64,000 bases of DNA, taken from NCBI GenBank assembly GCA_009781175.1, contig WQYQ01000011.1:1-64000 (forward strand), read 5' to 3'. The stretch is from Betaproteobacteria bacterium. GTDB lineage: Bacteria > Pseudomonadota > Gammaproteobacteria > Burkholderiales > Rhodocyclaceae. Shown in pieces: positions 1-9,205 of this stretch (within the stretch, counting starts at the first letter, position 1; the number at the start of each line of letters is the position of its first letter). The position numbers and the translations under genes were made by a program. The notes below the pieces were generated by a model. The model had not been told where the DNA came from. It ran no database searches and saw only the letters and a program-made list of their open reading frames with translations.

Positions 1-125
1 AGTCGATCGGAGTGTGGGTCAGGTCGCCCGGAACGCTCTACGGCACCAGAGCTTTCCTGAAAGCCTGCGTTGAAAAGCGCAAACGATCCGGAAACATCTG
101 GCGCCCATATTCTTACTGTCTGAAT

Positions 126-1074
<949 letters not shown>

Positions 1075-1247
1075 CTACGATTACCCGCCGAAGCAGGTTA
1101 GGTAAGTTCGGAAGACGCGGAAACTTAACGTGAGGGGTGCCTTAAGTTAAGGATTGTTCCATGTTGTCGCGACCACCGTGCAGCACTGCCATACGTGCCA
1201 TACGAAGCCACAGGCCCCGTGTGGCATGTGTGGCGAAATCCGTTCGA

Positions 1248-1286
1248 ATGCCACGCCACATCTATGTAGGAGATGTGGCGTGGCAT
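1248..1286. repeat. perfect 16-bp inverted repeat with 7-nt loop
   Basis: The arms at 1248-1263 (ATGCCACGCCACATCT) and 1271-1286 are exactly complementary, with loop ATGTAGG. It lies between the IS end and brnT, about 110 bases upstream of the toxin start. No T-tract follows on either strand, so it is not a typical terminator. It may be an operator, a REP-like unit or the scar of a small element. GTGGC/GCCAC words also recur in the 60 bases upstream. Confidence 0.7.
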
Positions 1287-1346
1287 GGATCGGGGGTCTA
1301 TGGGATGGAATCAGTAAAAAACTGCGCTGTCAAATACTCGCAAAAA

Positions 1347-1395
1347 CCATATACGTTTTGCTTGGAAAGCAGCAGAAATCCATATACAATTTGCT
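1347..1395 (+). promoter_or_regulatory. direct repeat pair, probable BrnA autoregulatory operator
   Basis: Two near-identical 16-mers, CCATATACGTTTTGCT (1347-1362) and CCATATACAATTTGCT (1380-1395), lie 33 bases apart, about three helical turns. The second ends one base before the brnT ATG and replaces any clear ribosome-binding site. BrnTA-type operons are known to be repressed by their ribbon-helix-helix antitoxin. The operator role is inferred from position, spacing and repetition. Confidence 0.55.
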
Positions 1396-1396
1396 C

Positions 1397-1669
1397 ATGG
1401 TCACTTACGACGAAACGAAACGCCGCCGCAACATCAAGGATCACGATGGCATTGACCTTGCCGAATGCGAATCCATCTTTGACTGGCCGTTGGTGACTGA
1501 GGAAGACACCCGCAAAGCTTATGGCGAACAGCGCCTCAAGAGCTTCGGTCTGCTCAAAGGGCGCGTGGTGGTGTTGATCTGGACAGAGCGCGCTACGGGA
1601 GCGCACCTGATTTCTTGCCGATACGGGGACAAAGATGAAGCACGCAAATATTTCAAAGCCGCGTTTTAG
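1397..1669 (+). CDS. brnT: BrnT-family toxin
   Basis: The 90-residue protein matches BrnT in length and pattern: an N-terminal stretch with repeated K/R-N-x-x-K-H/D-G (RRRNIKDHDGIDLAECESIF), a central GRVVVLIWTER strand, and the C-terminal CRYGDKDEARKYF helix. BrnT toxins are RelE-fold ribonucleases that inhibit translation and are neutralised by BrnA. ATG 1397 is chosen because upstream in-frame residues do not fit the family. It overlaps the next gene by 35 bases, the normal toxin-first order for this family. The pair lies in the accessory segment next to an integrase, suggesting a role in element stabilisation. Confidence 0.85.
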   Translation: MVTYDETKRRRNIKDHDGIDLAECESIFDWPLVTEEDTRKAYGEQRLKSFGLLKGRVVVLIWTERATGAHLISCRYGDKDEARKYFKAAF

Positions 1670-1955
1670 CCAAGCTGAGATTGGCGCGGCGATTGCCGCC
1701 GCGCCGGAGGTAGCAACGGCTAATGCGGACAATCCGCCCACGACGGATTTCGATTGGGAAAACGCGATCGTTAGCCATTCACTACCGGAACTGCAGGAGA
1801 AGCTGGCGGCCCGCCGGCGCGGCCCCGGCAAGAAACCGGCGCGCGTGGCGATCCAGTTGCGCCTGCCGCCGGAGGTGCTGGAAGCCTGGAAGGCGACCGG
1901 GCCCGGCTGGCAGACGCGCATGGCGGAGGATTTGCAGAAGAACGCGCCACGGTGA
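1635..1955 (+). CDS. brnA: BrnA-family antitoxin
   Basis: This is a 106-residue partner of BrnT. The C-terminal third (VAIQLRLPPEVLEAWKATGPGWQTRM) is the ribbon-helix-helix DNA-binding segment typical of BrnA antitoxins. The N-terminal 60 residues, acidic and low in complexity, would wrap the toxin. It begins within the last 35 bases of brnT, consistent with translational coupling. BrnA dimers normally bind the toxin and repress their own promoter, here plausibly at the 16-bp direct repeats before brnT. Confidence 0.85.
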   Translation: MKHANISKPRFSQAEIGAAIAAAPEVATANADNPPTTDFDWENAIVSHSLPELQEKLAARRRGPGKKPARVAIQLRLPPEVLEAWKATGPGWQTRMAEDLQKNAPR

Positions 1956-1966
1956 AAAGAAAAGCT

Positions 1967-2203
1967 ATGCGCAAAGAGTACGATTTTTCCCAGGCCAAAC
2001 GCGCGGCCGATGTGCCGCATCTGGCGAAGCTGCAAGCCACGTCGGCGAGTGTGGCGTGTTACGGATTCGAAGGTAACGCAATTTATGCCAATAGCGTATC
2101 CGCCACGCTGAAACCCGCACCGGTGCTAGGTTGTGGCGATGTTGCGGATAAAACGGGGGTATCTGGAGGGAGTGAAGAAGTAGAGGATACCCCCTCAAAT
2201 TGA
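1967..2203 (+). pseudogene. antitoxin-like N-terminal fragment
   Basis: The reading frame starts MRKEYDFSQAKRAADVPHL, which resembles the first residues of many short antitoxin proteins (MKKEYDFSKAKR...). The expected DNA-binding remainder is missing. After about residue 25 the sequence becomes low in recognisable features and runs through the terminator hairpin after the integrase. It is best read as the stump of a second antitoxin gene cut by rearrangement. An upstream in-frame ATG at 1952 overlaps the brnA end. Whether any peptide is made is unknown. Confidence 0.4.
2155..2194 (-). terminator. hairpin after the integrase
   Basis: GGGGGTATC (2155-2163) and GATACCCCC (2186-2194) are perfect 9-bp inverted arms directly following the integrase stop codon. 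On the minus strand the second arm is followed by GTTTTATC, a weak T-tract. A role as integrase terminator is likely; the 22-nt loop is long for one. Confidence 0.5.
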
Positions 2204-3419
2204 GGAAGTCCCCGCCGTGCGTAGCGATATCACATCCGCGCCTTGCTTCAACTGCTCCAGGTAGTCCGCCCAGGCTTGCAGCATTTCCCGGCGCTCTTTG
2301 AGAAACTTCGTCCGGTTGTACGCTGCCCCCAAGGCGTCCGGCACTTTGTGCGCCAACTGGTGTTCGATCACTTCCGGCTTGAAGTGCAGTTCCTCATGCA
2401 GGATCGTTCGCGCCATCGTCCGGAAGCCGTGGCCGGTAATTTCCGTCTTGGTGTCGTACCCCATGCGCCGAAGCGCTGCATTCACCGCAGCATCGGACAT
2501 GGGCTTTTGCGGGTCACGTCCCGGAAACACATGGCGCCGGCTTCCCGTCAGGGCGTGCAACTCGCGTAGGATCGCTACCGCTTGAGTCGAAAGCGGAACC
2601 AGGTGTTCCGTCTTCGTCTTGGTTACCAGATACCGCCATTCGGCCTTGTTCAGATCGAAGCCCGACCATTCGGCCTTGCGTAGCTCGCCGGGCCGGACGA
2701 ACAGCATAGGAGCAAGGAGCAGCGCACAGCGCACCACAAACGTACCCCGGAAGCCCGTCAAGCGCGCGCAGGAGTTCCGCCGCTTCCTTGGGCGTCGTAA
2801 TCGCCGGCATATGCTCAGTCTTCGTCGGCTGGATCGCGCCGCGCAGATCCGGGCAGGGGTCACGTTCCGCCCGCCCTGTGGCGACGGCAAAACGGAAAGC
2901 CCGGCTGATTTCGCTACGCACCTTGTGAGCCGTGTAGCGTGTACCGCGTTCATCGATCCGCCGCAGCACGGTCAGCACATCGGCGGCGCTGATTTCGGTG
3001 ATGGGCTTGCCGCCAAGCCAGGGGAACACGTCGTTTTCCATCCTGGCCAAGGTCTTTGCGTGCGATCCAGGCTCTACGGAGTCGCGCCGCGATTCGAGCC
3101 ATTCCAAAGCCACCGCCTCAAAGCTGTTGGCGCTTGCAGCGGCAATAGCGGCCTTCTGCACTTGCTTGACCGCACCGGGGTCTTTGCCATTGGCAAGCAT
3201 CTTGCGGGCTTCGTCGCGCCGTTCTCGGGCTTCCTTGAGGGTAACGGCAGGGTATGCGCCAAAGGCAAGCAGCTTTTGCTTGCCGCCAAAGCGGTACTGC
3301 ATCCGCCACAGCTTCCCACCTGCCGGGGTTACGAGTAGGTGCAGTCCTTTTTCATCCGACAGCTTGCGGGGCTTGTCAGCGGGCTTGGCGTTGCGGATGG
3401 TGGTATCGGATAGCGGCAT
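2195..3419 (-). pseudogene. P4-type tyrosine recombinase (integrase), frameshifted
   Basis: The N-terminal part (from MPLSDTTIRNAKPADKPRKL at 3419) has the DUF4102 domain of P4-family integrases, then the SAM-like core-binding domain. The catalytic domain continues in another frame with RPGELRKAEW (first Arg), HGFRTMA (His-x-x-Arg), LAHKV and the nucleophile in AAYNRTKFLKERREML. One extra base at about 2753 separates the halves: removing it joins RALDG to FRGTFVVRCALLL. Full length would be about 407 codons, normal for the family. The gene points away from the adjacent tRNA-Thr 3' end, the usual geometry for tRNA-integrated islands. Confidence 0.88.
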
Positions 3420-3477
3420 GATGGTATCCAGATTTGCCTTGATGGCACATGCCAACCAAAGCACCATCAAAATATCG

Positions 3478-3578
3478 TGGATTGCAATGGATTGCTTCGG
3501 ACAATGCCGGACAAGAAAAAAGCCATAACCCTTGGTAACGCTTGAGATTCTGGCTTTCTTTGGACTTGCTTGGATTGC
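3478..3578. repeat. TGGATTGC repeats between integrase and tRNA
   Basis: TGGATTGC occurs at 3478-3485, 3488-3495 and 3571-3578 in the short gap between the integrase start and the tRNA 3' end. P4-type integrases bind short arm-type repeats close to the att core, so these are candidate arm sites. The assignment rests only on position and repetition. Confidence 0.35.
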
Positions 3579-3582
3579 TATC

Positions 3583-3658
3583 TGGTGCCGGCAGTAGGAA
3601 TCGAACCCACGACCTTTTGATTACAAATCAACTGCTCTACCAACTGAGCTATGCCGGC
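3583..3658 (-). tRNA. tRNA-Thr (anticodon TGT)
   Basis: The minus strand reads a complete 76-base tRNA with encoded CCA. Acceptor arm GCCGGC pairs with GCCGGC before discriminator A; the D-arm is AGCTCAGTTGGTAGAGC, the anticodon loop TTTGTAA gives TGT, and the T-arm has GGTTCGATTCC. Pair 27-43 is a G-A mismatch. The integrase pseudogene begins about 165 bases from its 3' end, making this gene the likely attachment site. No second copy of the 3' end is visible within the window. Confidence 0.95.
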
Positions 3659-3865
3659 GAAAGAGGGCGCATTATAGCCCGAGTGCCGTGCAAAACTGAA
3701 TCGTCCCTGACAGCAATCCGTGACGGTGTGCGCGGCGCCTTGGCCGAAAACCACGCAGCGCCGCATTCAAATGTTCAGTTCCCGCCAAGTCGAAATGCAT
3801 CCAAATACGCGAGTCCGCTCACCCCCGATCGGCTAGAATTCTACTTTTTCGCATTCAGACAAACC

Positions 3866-4471
3866 ATGTTCTCCGGGATCGTTGCCGCCATCGGCCGCAT
3901 CGTCGACACCGCGCCGCTCGGCAAGGGGCTCAGGCTTACGGTCGACACGGGCGATTGGGATATTTCTGACATCGCATTGGGCGACTCGGTCGCGCACAAC
4001 GGCGTCTGCCTGACCGTCGTCGGGCGCGACGGGCAAAAACTGCACTACGACGTTTCGGCGGAAACGCTGGCGTGTACGGTCGGCCTGGATGCACCGGGCG
4101 AAGTCAATCTGGAAAAAGCGCTGCGCTTTTCCGACCGGCTCGGCGGACACCTCGTCAGCGGCCACGTCGACGGCGTCGGCGTGGTGCAAAAGTTCGAACG
4201 CATCGGCGAAAGCCACGAACTGGTGATCCGCGCGCCGGCCGATCTGGCCGGCTATATCGCACGCAAGGGCTCGATCGCGGTCGATGGCGTCAGCCTGACG
4301 GTCAATTCGGTCAACGGACAGGACTTTTCGATCAATCTGATTCCGCATACCGTCGCCATGACCACGCTCAAACGCCTGGCGAGCGGCGCGCGCGTCAATC
4401 TCGAAATCGATCTGATCGCACGCTATGTCGAGCGGATGCAAAGCTGGGAAAAGGAAGTGACAGGGAAATGA
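3866..4471 (+). CDS. ribE: riboflavin synthase, alpha subunit
   Basis: The enzyme dismutates two 6,7-dimethyl-8-ribityllumazines into riboflavin. The 201-residue protein shows the two tandem lumazine-binding barrels of the family: MFSGIVAAIGRI with VAHNGVCLTV in the first, and the repeat GYIARKGSIAVDGVSLTV with NLIPHTVAMTTL in the second. ATG 3866 is the natural family start; in-frame upstream codons encode unrelated sequence overlapping the tRNA. It heads the ribE-ribBA-ribH-nusB-thiL run. The 200 bases upstream show no FMN riboswitch signature (no AGGGTGAAATTC or GCCCGCGAG blocks), so expression is probably constitutive. Confidence 0.95.
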   Translation: MFSGIVAAIGRIVDTAPLGKGLRLTVDTGDWDISDIALGDSVAHNGVCLTVVGRDGQKLHYDVSAETLACTVGLDAPGEVNLEKALRFSDRLGGHLVSGHVDGVGVVQKFERIGESHELVIRAPADLAGYIARKGSIAVDGVSLTVNSVNGQDFSINLIPHTVAMTTLKRLASGARVNLEIDLIARYVERMQSWEKEVTGK

Positions 4472-4473
4472 CC

Positions 4474-5580
4474 ATGAGTGTGCTATCGCCAACCCACGAA
4501 ATCATTGAGGACATCCGCATCGGCAAAATGGTGATCCTCATCGACGAGGAAGACCGCGAAAACGAGGGTGACATTGTGCTCGCCGCCGAGCATGTGACGC
4601 CAGAAGCGATCAACTTCATGGTCAAACACGCACGCGGGCTGGTGTGCCTGACACTCGCGCCCGAACGCTGCAAACAGCTCGGCCTGGGTTTGATGGTGAA
4701 AGATAACCGCTCGCAGTTCGCGACGGCCTTTACCGCCTCGATCGAAGCGGCGGAAGGCGTAACGACCGGCATCTCGGCACAAGACCGCGCGCGCACCGTG
4801 CAAGCCGCCGTCGCCCGTCACGCAAAGCCCGAGGACATTGTTCAGCCCGGTCATATTTTCCCGCTCATGGCGCAGCCCGGCGGCGTGCTCGTGCGCGCCG
4901 GGCATACCGAAGCGGGCTGCGATCTGGCGCAGCTCGCGGGTTTGGAGCCTGCCGCCGTAATCTGCGAAATCCTCAAAGACGACGGCACGATGGCGCGCCT
5001 GCCCGATTTGCTCGAATTCGCACGCGAGCACGGCTTGAAGATCGGCGCGATCCGCGATTTGATTGAATACCGCGCGCACAGCGAAACACTCGTCGAGCGC
5101 CATTCGGACAAGACGATCGAGACCGCGCATGGGCCATTCCAGCTCACGAGCTTCTCCGACAAGGTTTCGGGCGAAGTCCATCTCGCGCTGAGCCATGGCG
5201 CGATCCGGCCCGAGGTCGAAACTCTGGTGCGTGTACATGAGCCGGTTTCGGTGCTCGATTTCATCGACCCTGCCGACAGCCACAATCATCACACTTACGG
5301 GGTCGACGAAGCGATGCGCCTGATCGCCGCCAATGGCCACGGCGCGCTCGTCCTGCTCCGGCGGTATGAAAGCGGCGAAGAAATACTCGAACGCCTCGCG
5401 CCGTCCGGCGCACGCCGTCCGACCTCAAAATGGGACCCACGGCTGTTCGGCATCGGCGCGCAGATTTTGCGCCAGCTCGGCGTCGGCAAAGTCCGGCTGC
5501 TCGCCAATCCGCGCCGCATGCCAAACGTCACCGGCTTTGGCCTCGAAGTAACCGGCTACGTCAGCCCGGCGGAAAATTGA
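4474..5580 (+). CDS. ribBA: 3,4-dihydroxy-2-butanone 4-phosphate synthase with degenerate GTP cyclohydrolase II domain
   Basis: Residues 1-200 form the DHBP synthase, which converts ribulose 5-phosphate into the four-carbon riboflavin precursor. The acidic loop [10 protein letters not shown] and the [14 protein letters not shown] motif are present. Residues about 205-368 align with GTP cyclohydrolase II but lack the zinc-binding cysteine motif (normally C-x2-GD...C-x-C-G); the region reads [17 protein letters not shown] instead. The second domain is therefore probably not a cyclohydrolase, as in many proteobacterial RibBX proteins. ATG 4474 has better spacing from the upstream purine-rich tract than ATG 4468, which overlaps the ribE stop. 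Confidence 0.92.
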   Translation: MSVLSPTHEIIEDIRIGKMVILIDEEDRENEGDIVLAAEHVTPEAINFMVKHARGLVCLTLAPERCKQLGLGLMVKDNRSQFATAFTASIEAAEGVTTGISAQDRARTVQAAVARHAKPEDIVQPGHIFPLMAQPGGVLVRAGHTEAGCDLAQLAGLEPAAVICEILKDDGTMARLPDLLEFAREHGLKIGAIRDLIEYRAHSETLVERHSDKTIETAHGPFQLTSFSDKVSGEVHLALSHGAIRPEVETLVRVHEPVSVLDFIDPADSHNHHTYGVDEAMRLIAANGHGALVLLRRYESGEEILERLAPSGARRPTSKWDPRLFGIGAQILRQLGVGKVRLLANPRRMPNVTGFGLEVTGYVSPAEN

Positions 5581-5602
5581 CCTATTTAACGAGGACTGTC
5601 GT

Positions 5603-6076
5603 ATGCCCCGTTTCGACCACATCCCCGAACACGAGCCCAACCTCAACGGCAGCGGCCTGCGCGTCGGCATCGTCATGAGCCGCTTCAACATTGATGTTTG
5701 CGAGGGCCTGCTCTCAAGCTGCACGACCGAACTGCTGGAACTCGGCGTCGCGCCCGACCATATCCGCATCGCCAGTGTGCCCGGCGCGCTCGAAGCGCCG
5801 CTCGTGCTCCAAGCCATGGCGCAGAGCGGCCGCTATGACGCGCTGATCGCGCTCGGCGCCGTCATTCGCGGCGAAACCTATCACTTCGAACTCGTCTCGA
5901 ACGAGTCCGGCGCGGGCGTCACGCGCGTCACGCTCGACCACGGCATTCCCATCGCCAACGGCATTCTCACGACCGAAGACGACGATCAGGCGCTCGCCCG
6001 CATGTCGATCAAGGGCAAGGAAGCCGCTTTGGCCGCGATCGAAATGGCCAATCTGCTCAAGGCAATCAAGGCATGA
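5603..6076 (+). CDS. ribH: 6,7-dimethyl-8-ribityllumazine synthase
   Basis: Lumazine synthase condenses the DHBP product with 5-amino-6-ribitylaminouracil. The 157-residue length fits. GIVMSRFN near the start, [12 protein letters not shown], and [20 protein letters not shown] carry the substrate pocket and catalytic histidine (in TYHFE). [17 protein letters not shown] closes the active site. It is preceded by AGGA at 5590-5593 and its stop overlaps the nusB start (ATGA), so it is translationally coupled to nusB, a conserved bacterial arrangement. Confidence 0.96.
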   Translation: MPRFDHIPEHEPNLNGSGLRVGIVMSRFNIDVCEGLLSSCTTELLELGVAPDHIRIASVPGALEAPLVLQAMAQSGRYDALIALGAVIRGETYHFELVSNESGAGVTRVTLDHGIPIANGILTTEDDDQALARMSIKGKEAALAAIEMANLLKAIKA

Positions 6077-6549
6077 ACCCCACCCCGGCAAAAACTCCGC
6101 GCCGCGTCGCGCGCGAACTCGCGTTGCAAGGTCTCTATCAATGGCAACTGACTGGCAACTCGATTCCGGTTGTCGAAGACGTGCTGCAAACCGGCGAAGA
6201 AACAGGCGGCGACTGGTCGCGCGCCGACCGCGGCCTGACGCTTGCGCTGCTGCGCAACGCGGCCGACCGGGCCAACGAGCTGGAAGCGGAATTCGTTCCG
6301 TTCATCGACCGCCCGATCGGCGAACTCTCGCCAATCGAACGTTCGATCCTGCTGCTCGGCACCTATGAACTCAAGCACTGCCCCGAAACGCCCTACCGCG
6401 TCGTCATCAACGAAGCCATCGAACTGGCCAAGAATTTCGGCGGCACCGAAGGCCATCGTTTCGTCAACGGCGTGCTCGACAAACTCGTGCCACGGCTGCG
6501 TGAGGCGGAAATCGAACACGCGAAAAAGAACCCGCCGCAGCGCAAGTAA
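6073..6549 (+). CDS. nusB: transcription antitermination factor NusB
   Basis: NusB binds boxA RNA with S10 (NusE) in rRNA antitermination. The 158-residue all-helical protein starts [22 protein letters not shown], the family signature. It continues with the conserved [20 protein letters not shown] and [30 protein letters not shown] motifs. The C-terminal tail is lysine/glutamate rich. It overlaps ribH by four bases and precedes thiL by 20 bases. Confidence 0.97.
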   Translation: MNPTPAKTPRRVARELALQGLYQWQLTGNSIPVVEDVLQTGEETGGDWSRADRGLTLALLRNAADRANELEAEFVPFIDRPIGELSPIERSILLLGTYELKHCPETPYRVVINEAIELAKNFGGTEGHRFVNGVLDKLVPRLREAEIEHAKKNPPQRK

Positions 6550-6569
6550 ACCTGACGGGGCGATCGACG

Positions 6570-7526
6570 ATGCCCTCCGAATTCGATCTGATCCGCCGCC
6601 ATTTCGCGCACCTCACGCGGCATAGCGTGCTCGGCGTTGGCGACGACTGTGCGATCGTCGCGCCACGCCAGGGCTACGAACTGCTCGTATCGACCGACAT
6701 GCTTGTCGCGGGCACACACTTTTTTGCCGATACCGATGCCGAAGCGCTCGGCTGGAAAACTGCGGCGGTCAATCTCTCCGACATCGCCGCAATGGGCGGC
6801 GAACCACGCTGGATCGCGCTTGCGCTAGCTTTGCCGCAGGCCGATGAAGACTGGGTCGCGGCGTTCGCGAACGGTTTTTCCACCTGCTGCGCACACTTCA
6901 ATGTTGACTGGATCGGCGGGGACACCACGCGCGGCCCGCTCAATCTGTGCGCCACCGTATTCGGCGAAGTGCCCACGAAGCAGGCGATTTGCCGCAACGG
7001 CGCGCGCCCTGGCGACGACATCTGGGTTTCAGGCCAGCCCGGCCTTGCGGCGCTTGGGCTCTGGCACCTGAAAAACCGGATTGTTCTATGCGAGCCCGCA
7101 CTCCAACGCTGCCTCGCGGCGCTGCATCGCCCGCAGCCACGCATCGCGCTCGGCAAAGCGCTGCGCCGTAGCGCCAGCGCCATGCTCGACATCTCCGACG
7201 GGCTGGCCGGCGATCTCCGGCATATTCTTACGGCCTCCAATGTCGGCGCCGAACTCGATGAGGCCGCATTGCCACTTACCACGCTGCACGCGGCGGGCGC
7301 CAGCCGCGCACAAAGCCTGCAATGCCTGCTATCGGGTGGTGACGATTACGAATTGCTCTTCACCGCCCCGCCCGAGCTGCGCACGCAGATCACACAGCTT
7401 GCCAGCGCAGCGCTTCCGCTTACGCGGATCGGCCGTATTACGCCGAACCTGGGACTCGTAATGTTGGATCTCAACGGCCAGGCTCAGCCGCTTGCCGCGC
7501 GCGGGTTCGATCATTTTTCCGCCTAG
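6570..7526 (+). CDS. thiL: thiamine-monophosphate kinase
   Basis: ThiL phosphorylates thiamine monophosphate to the active pyrophosphate. The 318-residue PurM-like protein begins EFDLIRRHF, with GVGDDCAIV as the Mg-ATP motif. It has STDMLVAGTHF, LSDIAAMGGEP, GGDTTRGPL and MLDISDGLAGDLRHIL as the remaining conserved blocks, and a C-terminal GGDDYELLFT. It ends the riboflavin/nusB run and converges on the EAL/HDOD gene 22 bases further on. Confidence 0.95.
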   Translation: MPSEFDLIRRHFAHLTRHSVLGVGDDCAIVAPRQGYELLVSTDMLVAGTHFFADTDAEALGWKTAAVNLSDIAAMGGEPRWIALALALPQADEDWVAAFANGFSTCCAHFNVDWIGGDTTRGPLNLCATVFGEVPTKQAICRNGARPGDDIWVSGQPGLAALGLWHLKNRIVLCEPALQRCLAALHRPQPRIALGKALRRSASAMLDISDGLAGDLRHILTASNVGAELDEAALPLTTLHAAGASRAQSLQCLLSGGDDYELLFTAPPELRTQITQLASAALPLTRIGRITPNLGLVMLDLNGQAQPLAARGFDHFSA

Positions 7527-7548
7527 GGCCACGGCACAACCCTCCTAT

Positions 7549-8955
7549 TTATGCGGTCAGCATATGCGCCCAAGCCAGCGCATCCATATGCACGCCGCAT
7601 ACGAGGTTTGGCACCGTGCCCAACTGTTTGCAGGCTGCCCGCAGCCTCGCCAGATCGCCTTCCTCGCAAGCCACCGCCGCGGCAAGCGCCGGCGCATAAG
7701 GGCCTCGGCCTTCCAGAATCGCAGCGCGAACCGGCTCTGACAGATGCAGAGGTTCCAAGGCTTCCGCCAGCGGGACTTTCAGCACCAGATCGAGCAAGGA
7801 AAAAACGCCCGTGACGAACAAGTCCTCGCGCTGGGCCACCGCCAGGCGTTTGCCCAAGGTTTCCATCATGCGACCGCGCACAAGCGCCGTCTCCATCAAT
7901 GGATCATGTTCCGCTTCGCGGTTTCCGGCAAAAAACAGCAGCGAAAGCCAACGAAACAGCGGCCTCCTGCCGAGAATGACAAGCGCTTGTTCAATCGAGC
8001 CGATCTGCGTCGGCATGCCGTTCGCGGCGGAATTGATATAACGCAGCAAGCGATATGACAAGGCAGCATCATGCTTCAGGGCATCGGCGATTTCCCGTAG
8101 CTCACAATCCCCATTGATACGGCCAAGCAGCGATGCAATGTGCAAATGATTCGGTGCGATTTTGTTGCCTTCCCAATTGCCGCGCATCCGCGCAAAACCG
8201 CAGGACGCCAGGGTACAACCGAGCTTCAGGGCAAACTCGCATTCATCGATATTGCTAACGTTCTGCGCGATGCGCGGCGTGTGCGGAAAACGGGTGGCGA
8301 GTTCGAGCGCCATCTCGCTGATGGTATCCAGTTCGATACTGGAAAAATCCAGTACGAAAGCATCCGCGAACTCAGCCAATGCCTCGAAACATGGCGAGCC
8401 CGGTTCTGGCGTGAGCGCAATGCGCAGCCCCGCGCGTTTCAAGCTCGGTATGGTTTCCAGCGTCGCCGGTTGCGGCGCCTGATCGGCAGTCTCAAAATCT
8501 ATGCGCAAAATCGCCTGTAAAGGCGCCAGACGCGGCAATCTCGAATCGCCCAGGCTGCCTTCGTCGAGCGGGAAAAGCACGCAACGCTGTTTCGGCCAAG
8601 TCGGCACAAGTTTCTCAAGCTGATCAATCAGCAAACCATCGAACAATTGCCGCACCCGCGCCGAACGCGCACGCAGCGCTTTATGGCGCCCTTCGTTCAG
8701 AGAGAAAAAATAACCGACCGCGTGATGCGACGAATCAAGAAGATCGCATTGAAACAGCGCACCCTCGATCTCCTGCGCCGTACCGCTGCTTAATTCGGTC
8801 TCGGCTTCAGCGGGCGCGGCATCCATCCTCCGTGCGCTTGGATGCGATGCTTTCGGGCCTGCCGGCGCAGTCATGCGAGTTGTTGCATTCGAATCCTTCG
8901 CCTGCACATCGGCAGGCCGCTTCCGACCGAATAAACCGCTAATCCAGGACAGCAT
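7549..8955 (-). CDS. EAL/HDOD-domain signalling protein (YuxH type)
   Basis: This 468-residue protein combines a degenerate EAL-like region (about residues 80-265) with a C-terminal HDOD domain (about 265-460). The EAL part (DLLDSSHHAVGYFF..., GLLIDQLEKLV, VLDFSSIELDTISE, IAQNVSNIDECEFALKLG) lacks a clear catalytic ExL metal site, so it is unlikely to hydrolyse cyclic di-GMP. The HDOD part shows LREIADALKHDAALSYRLLRYINSA, typical of these predicted regulatory domains. Residues 5-80 are a charged, alanine-rich linker. ATG 8955 follows GTGAGGA; a GTG start at 8967 is possible. Target unknown. Confidence 0.8.
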   Translation of the reverse strand: MLSWISGLFGRKRPADVQAKDSNATTRMTAPAGPKASHPSARRMDAAPAEAETELSSGTAQEIEGALFQCDLLDSSHHAVGYFFSLNEGRHKALRARSARVRQLFDGLLIDQLEKLVPTWPKQRCVLFPLDEGSLGDSRLPRLAPLQAILRIDFETADQAPQPATLETIPSLKRAGLRIALTPEPGSPCFEALAEFADAFVLDFSSIELDTISEMALELATRFPHTPRIAQNVSNIDECEFALKLGCTLASCGFARMRGNWEGNKIAPNHLHIASLLGRINGDCELREIADALKHDAALSYRLLRYINSAANGMPTQIGSIEQALVILGRRPLFRWLSLLFFAGNREAEHDPLMETALVRGRMMETLGKRLAVAQREDLFVTGVFSLLDLVLKVPLAEALEPLHLSEPVRAAILEGRGPYAPALAAAVACEEGDLARLRAACKQLGTVPNLVCGVHMDALAWAHMLTA

Positions 8956-8983
8956 CGGAATCCTCACTCATCCAACGATTTAT

Positions 8984-9032
8984 AGTGAATCGCCCCAAGT
9001 TAAAGCCTGGGGCTTACGCTCGCCCCGTGTAA
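8984..9032. repeat. palindromic remnant, possible IS200/IS605-type end
   Basis: CCCCA (8993-8997) and TGGGG (9008-9012) form a short hairpin followed by CTTACGCTCGCCCCGTG. The arrangement of hairpin plus CTT(G/A)CGCTC recalls the second hairpin inside the DUF2339 gene at 14465-14493. It lies in the 250-base gap before pgpA. It is likely a decayed copy of the same kind of element; the family name is an inference. Confidence 0.35.
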
Positions 9033-9111
9033 ACGACTCTTTACCACATCTTTAATCGCATCACAGCATTCCGCCGTTCTATCCCTGCGCGCAAGGCGTT
9101 CGCCTTGCCAC

Positions 9112-9190
9112 CTCAGCGGGGCGAAGAGCAGCGCATGAGCCCCGATCACACTCAGTTGCCGCACTCGCAGCAAGATTATGGACAGGTTCT
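9112..9190. repeat. dispersed repeat, partial copy of the 11696-11837 element
   Basis: CAGCGGGGCGAAGAGCAGCGCA starting at 9114 and CTCGCAGCAAGATTATGGAC ending near 9183 recur almost exactly at 11727-11749 and 11812-11830. This copy keeps the right-hand end (AGATTATGGACAGGTTC, one mismatch) but not the left inverted repeat. It sits directly upstream of pgpA and may contribute to that promoter region. Confidence 0.65.
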
Positions 9191-9205
9191 GATAGCATCG
9201 CGCGC

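Noticed and set aside
3659-3865. Possible FMN riboswitch before ribE
   Set aside because: None of the conserved RFN blocks is present in the gap.
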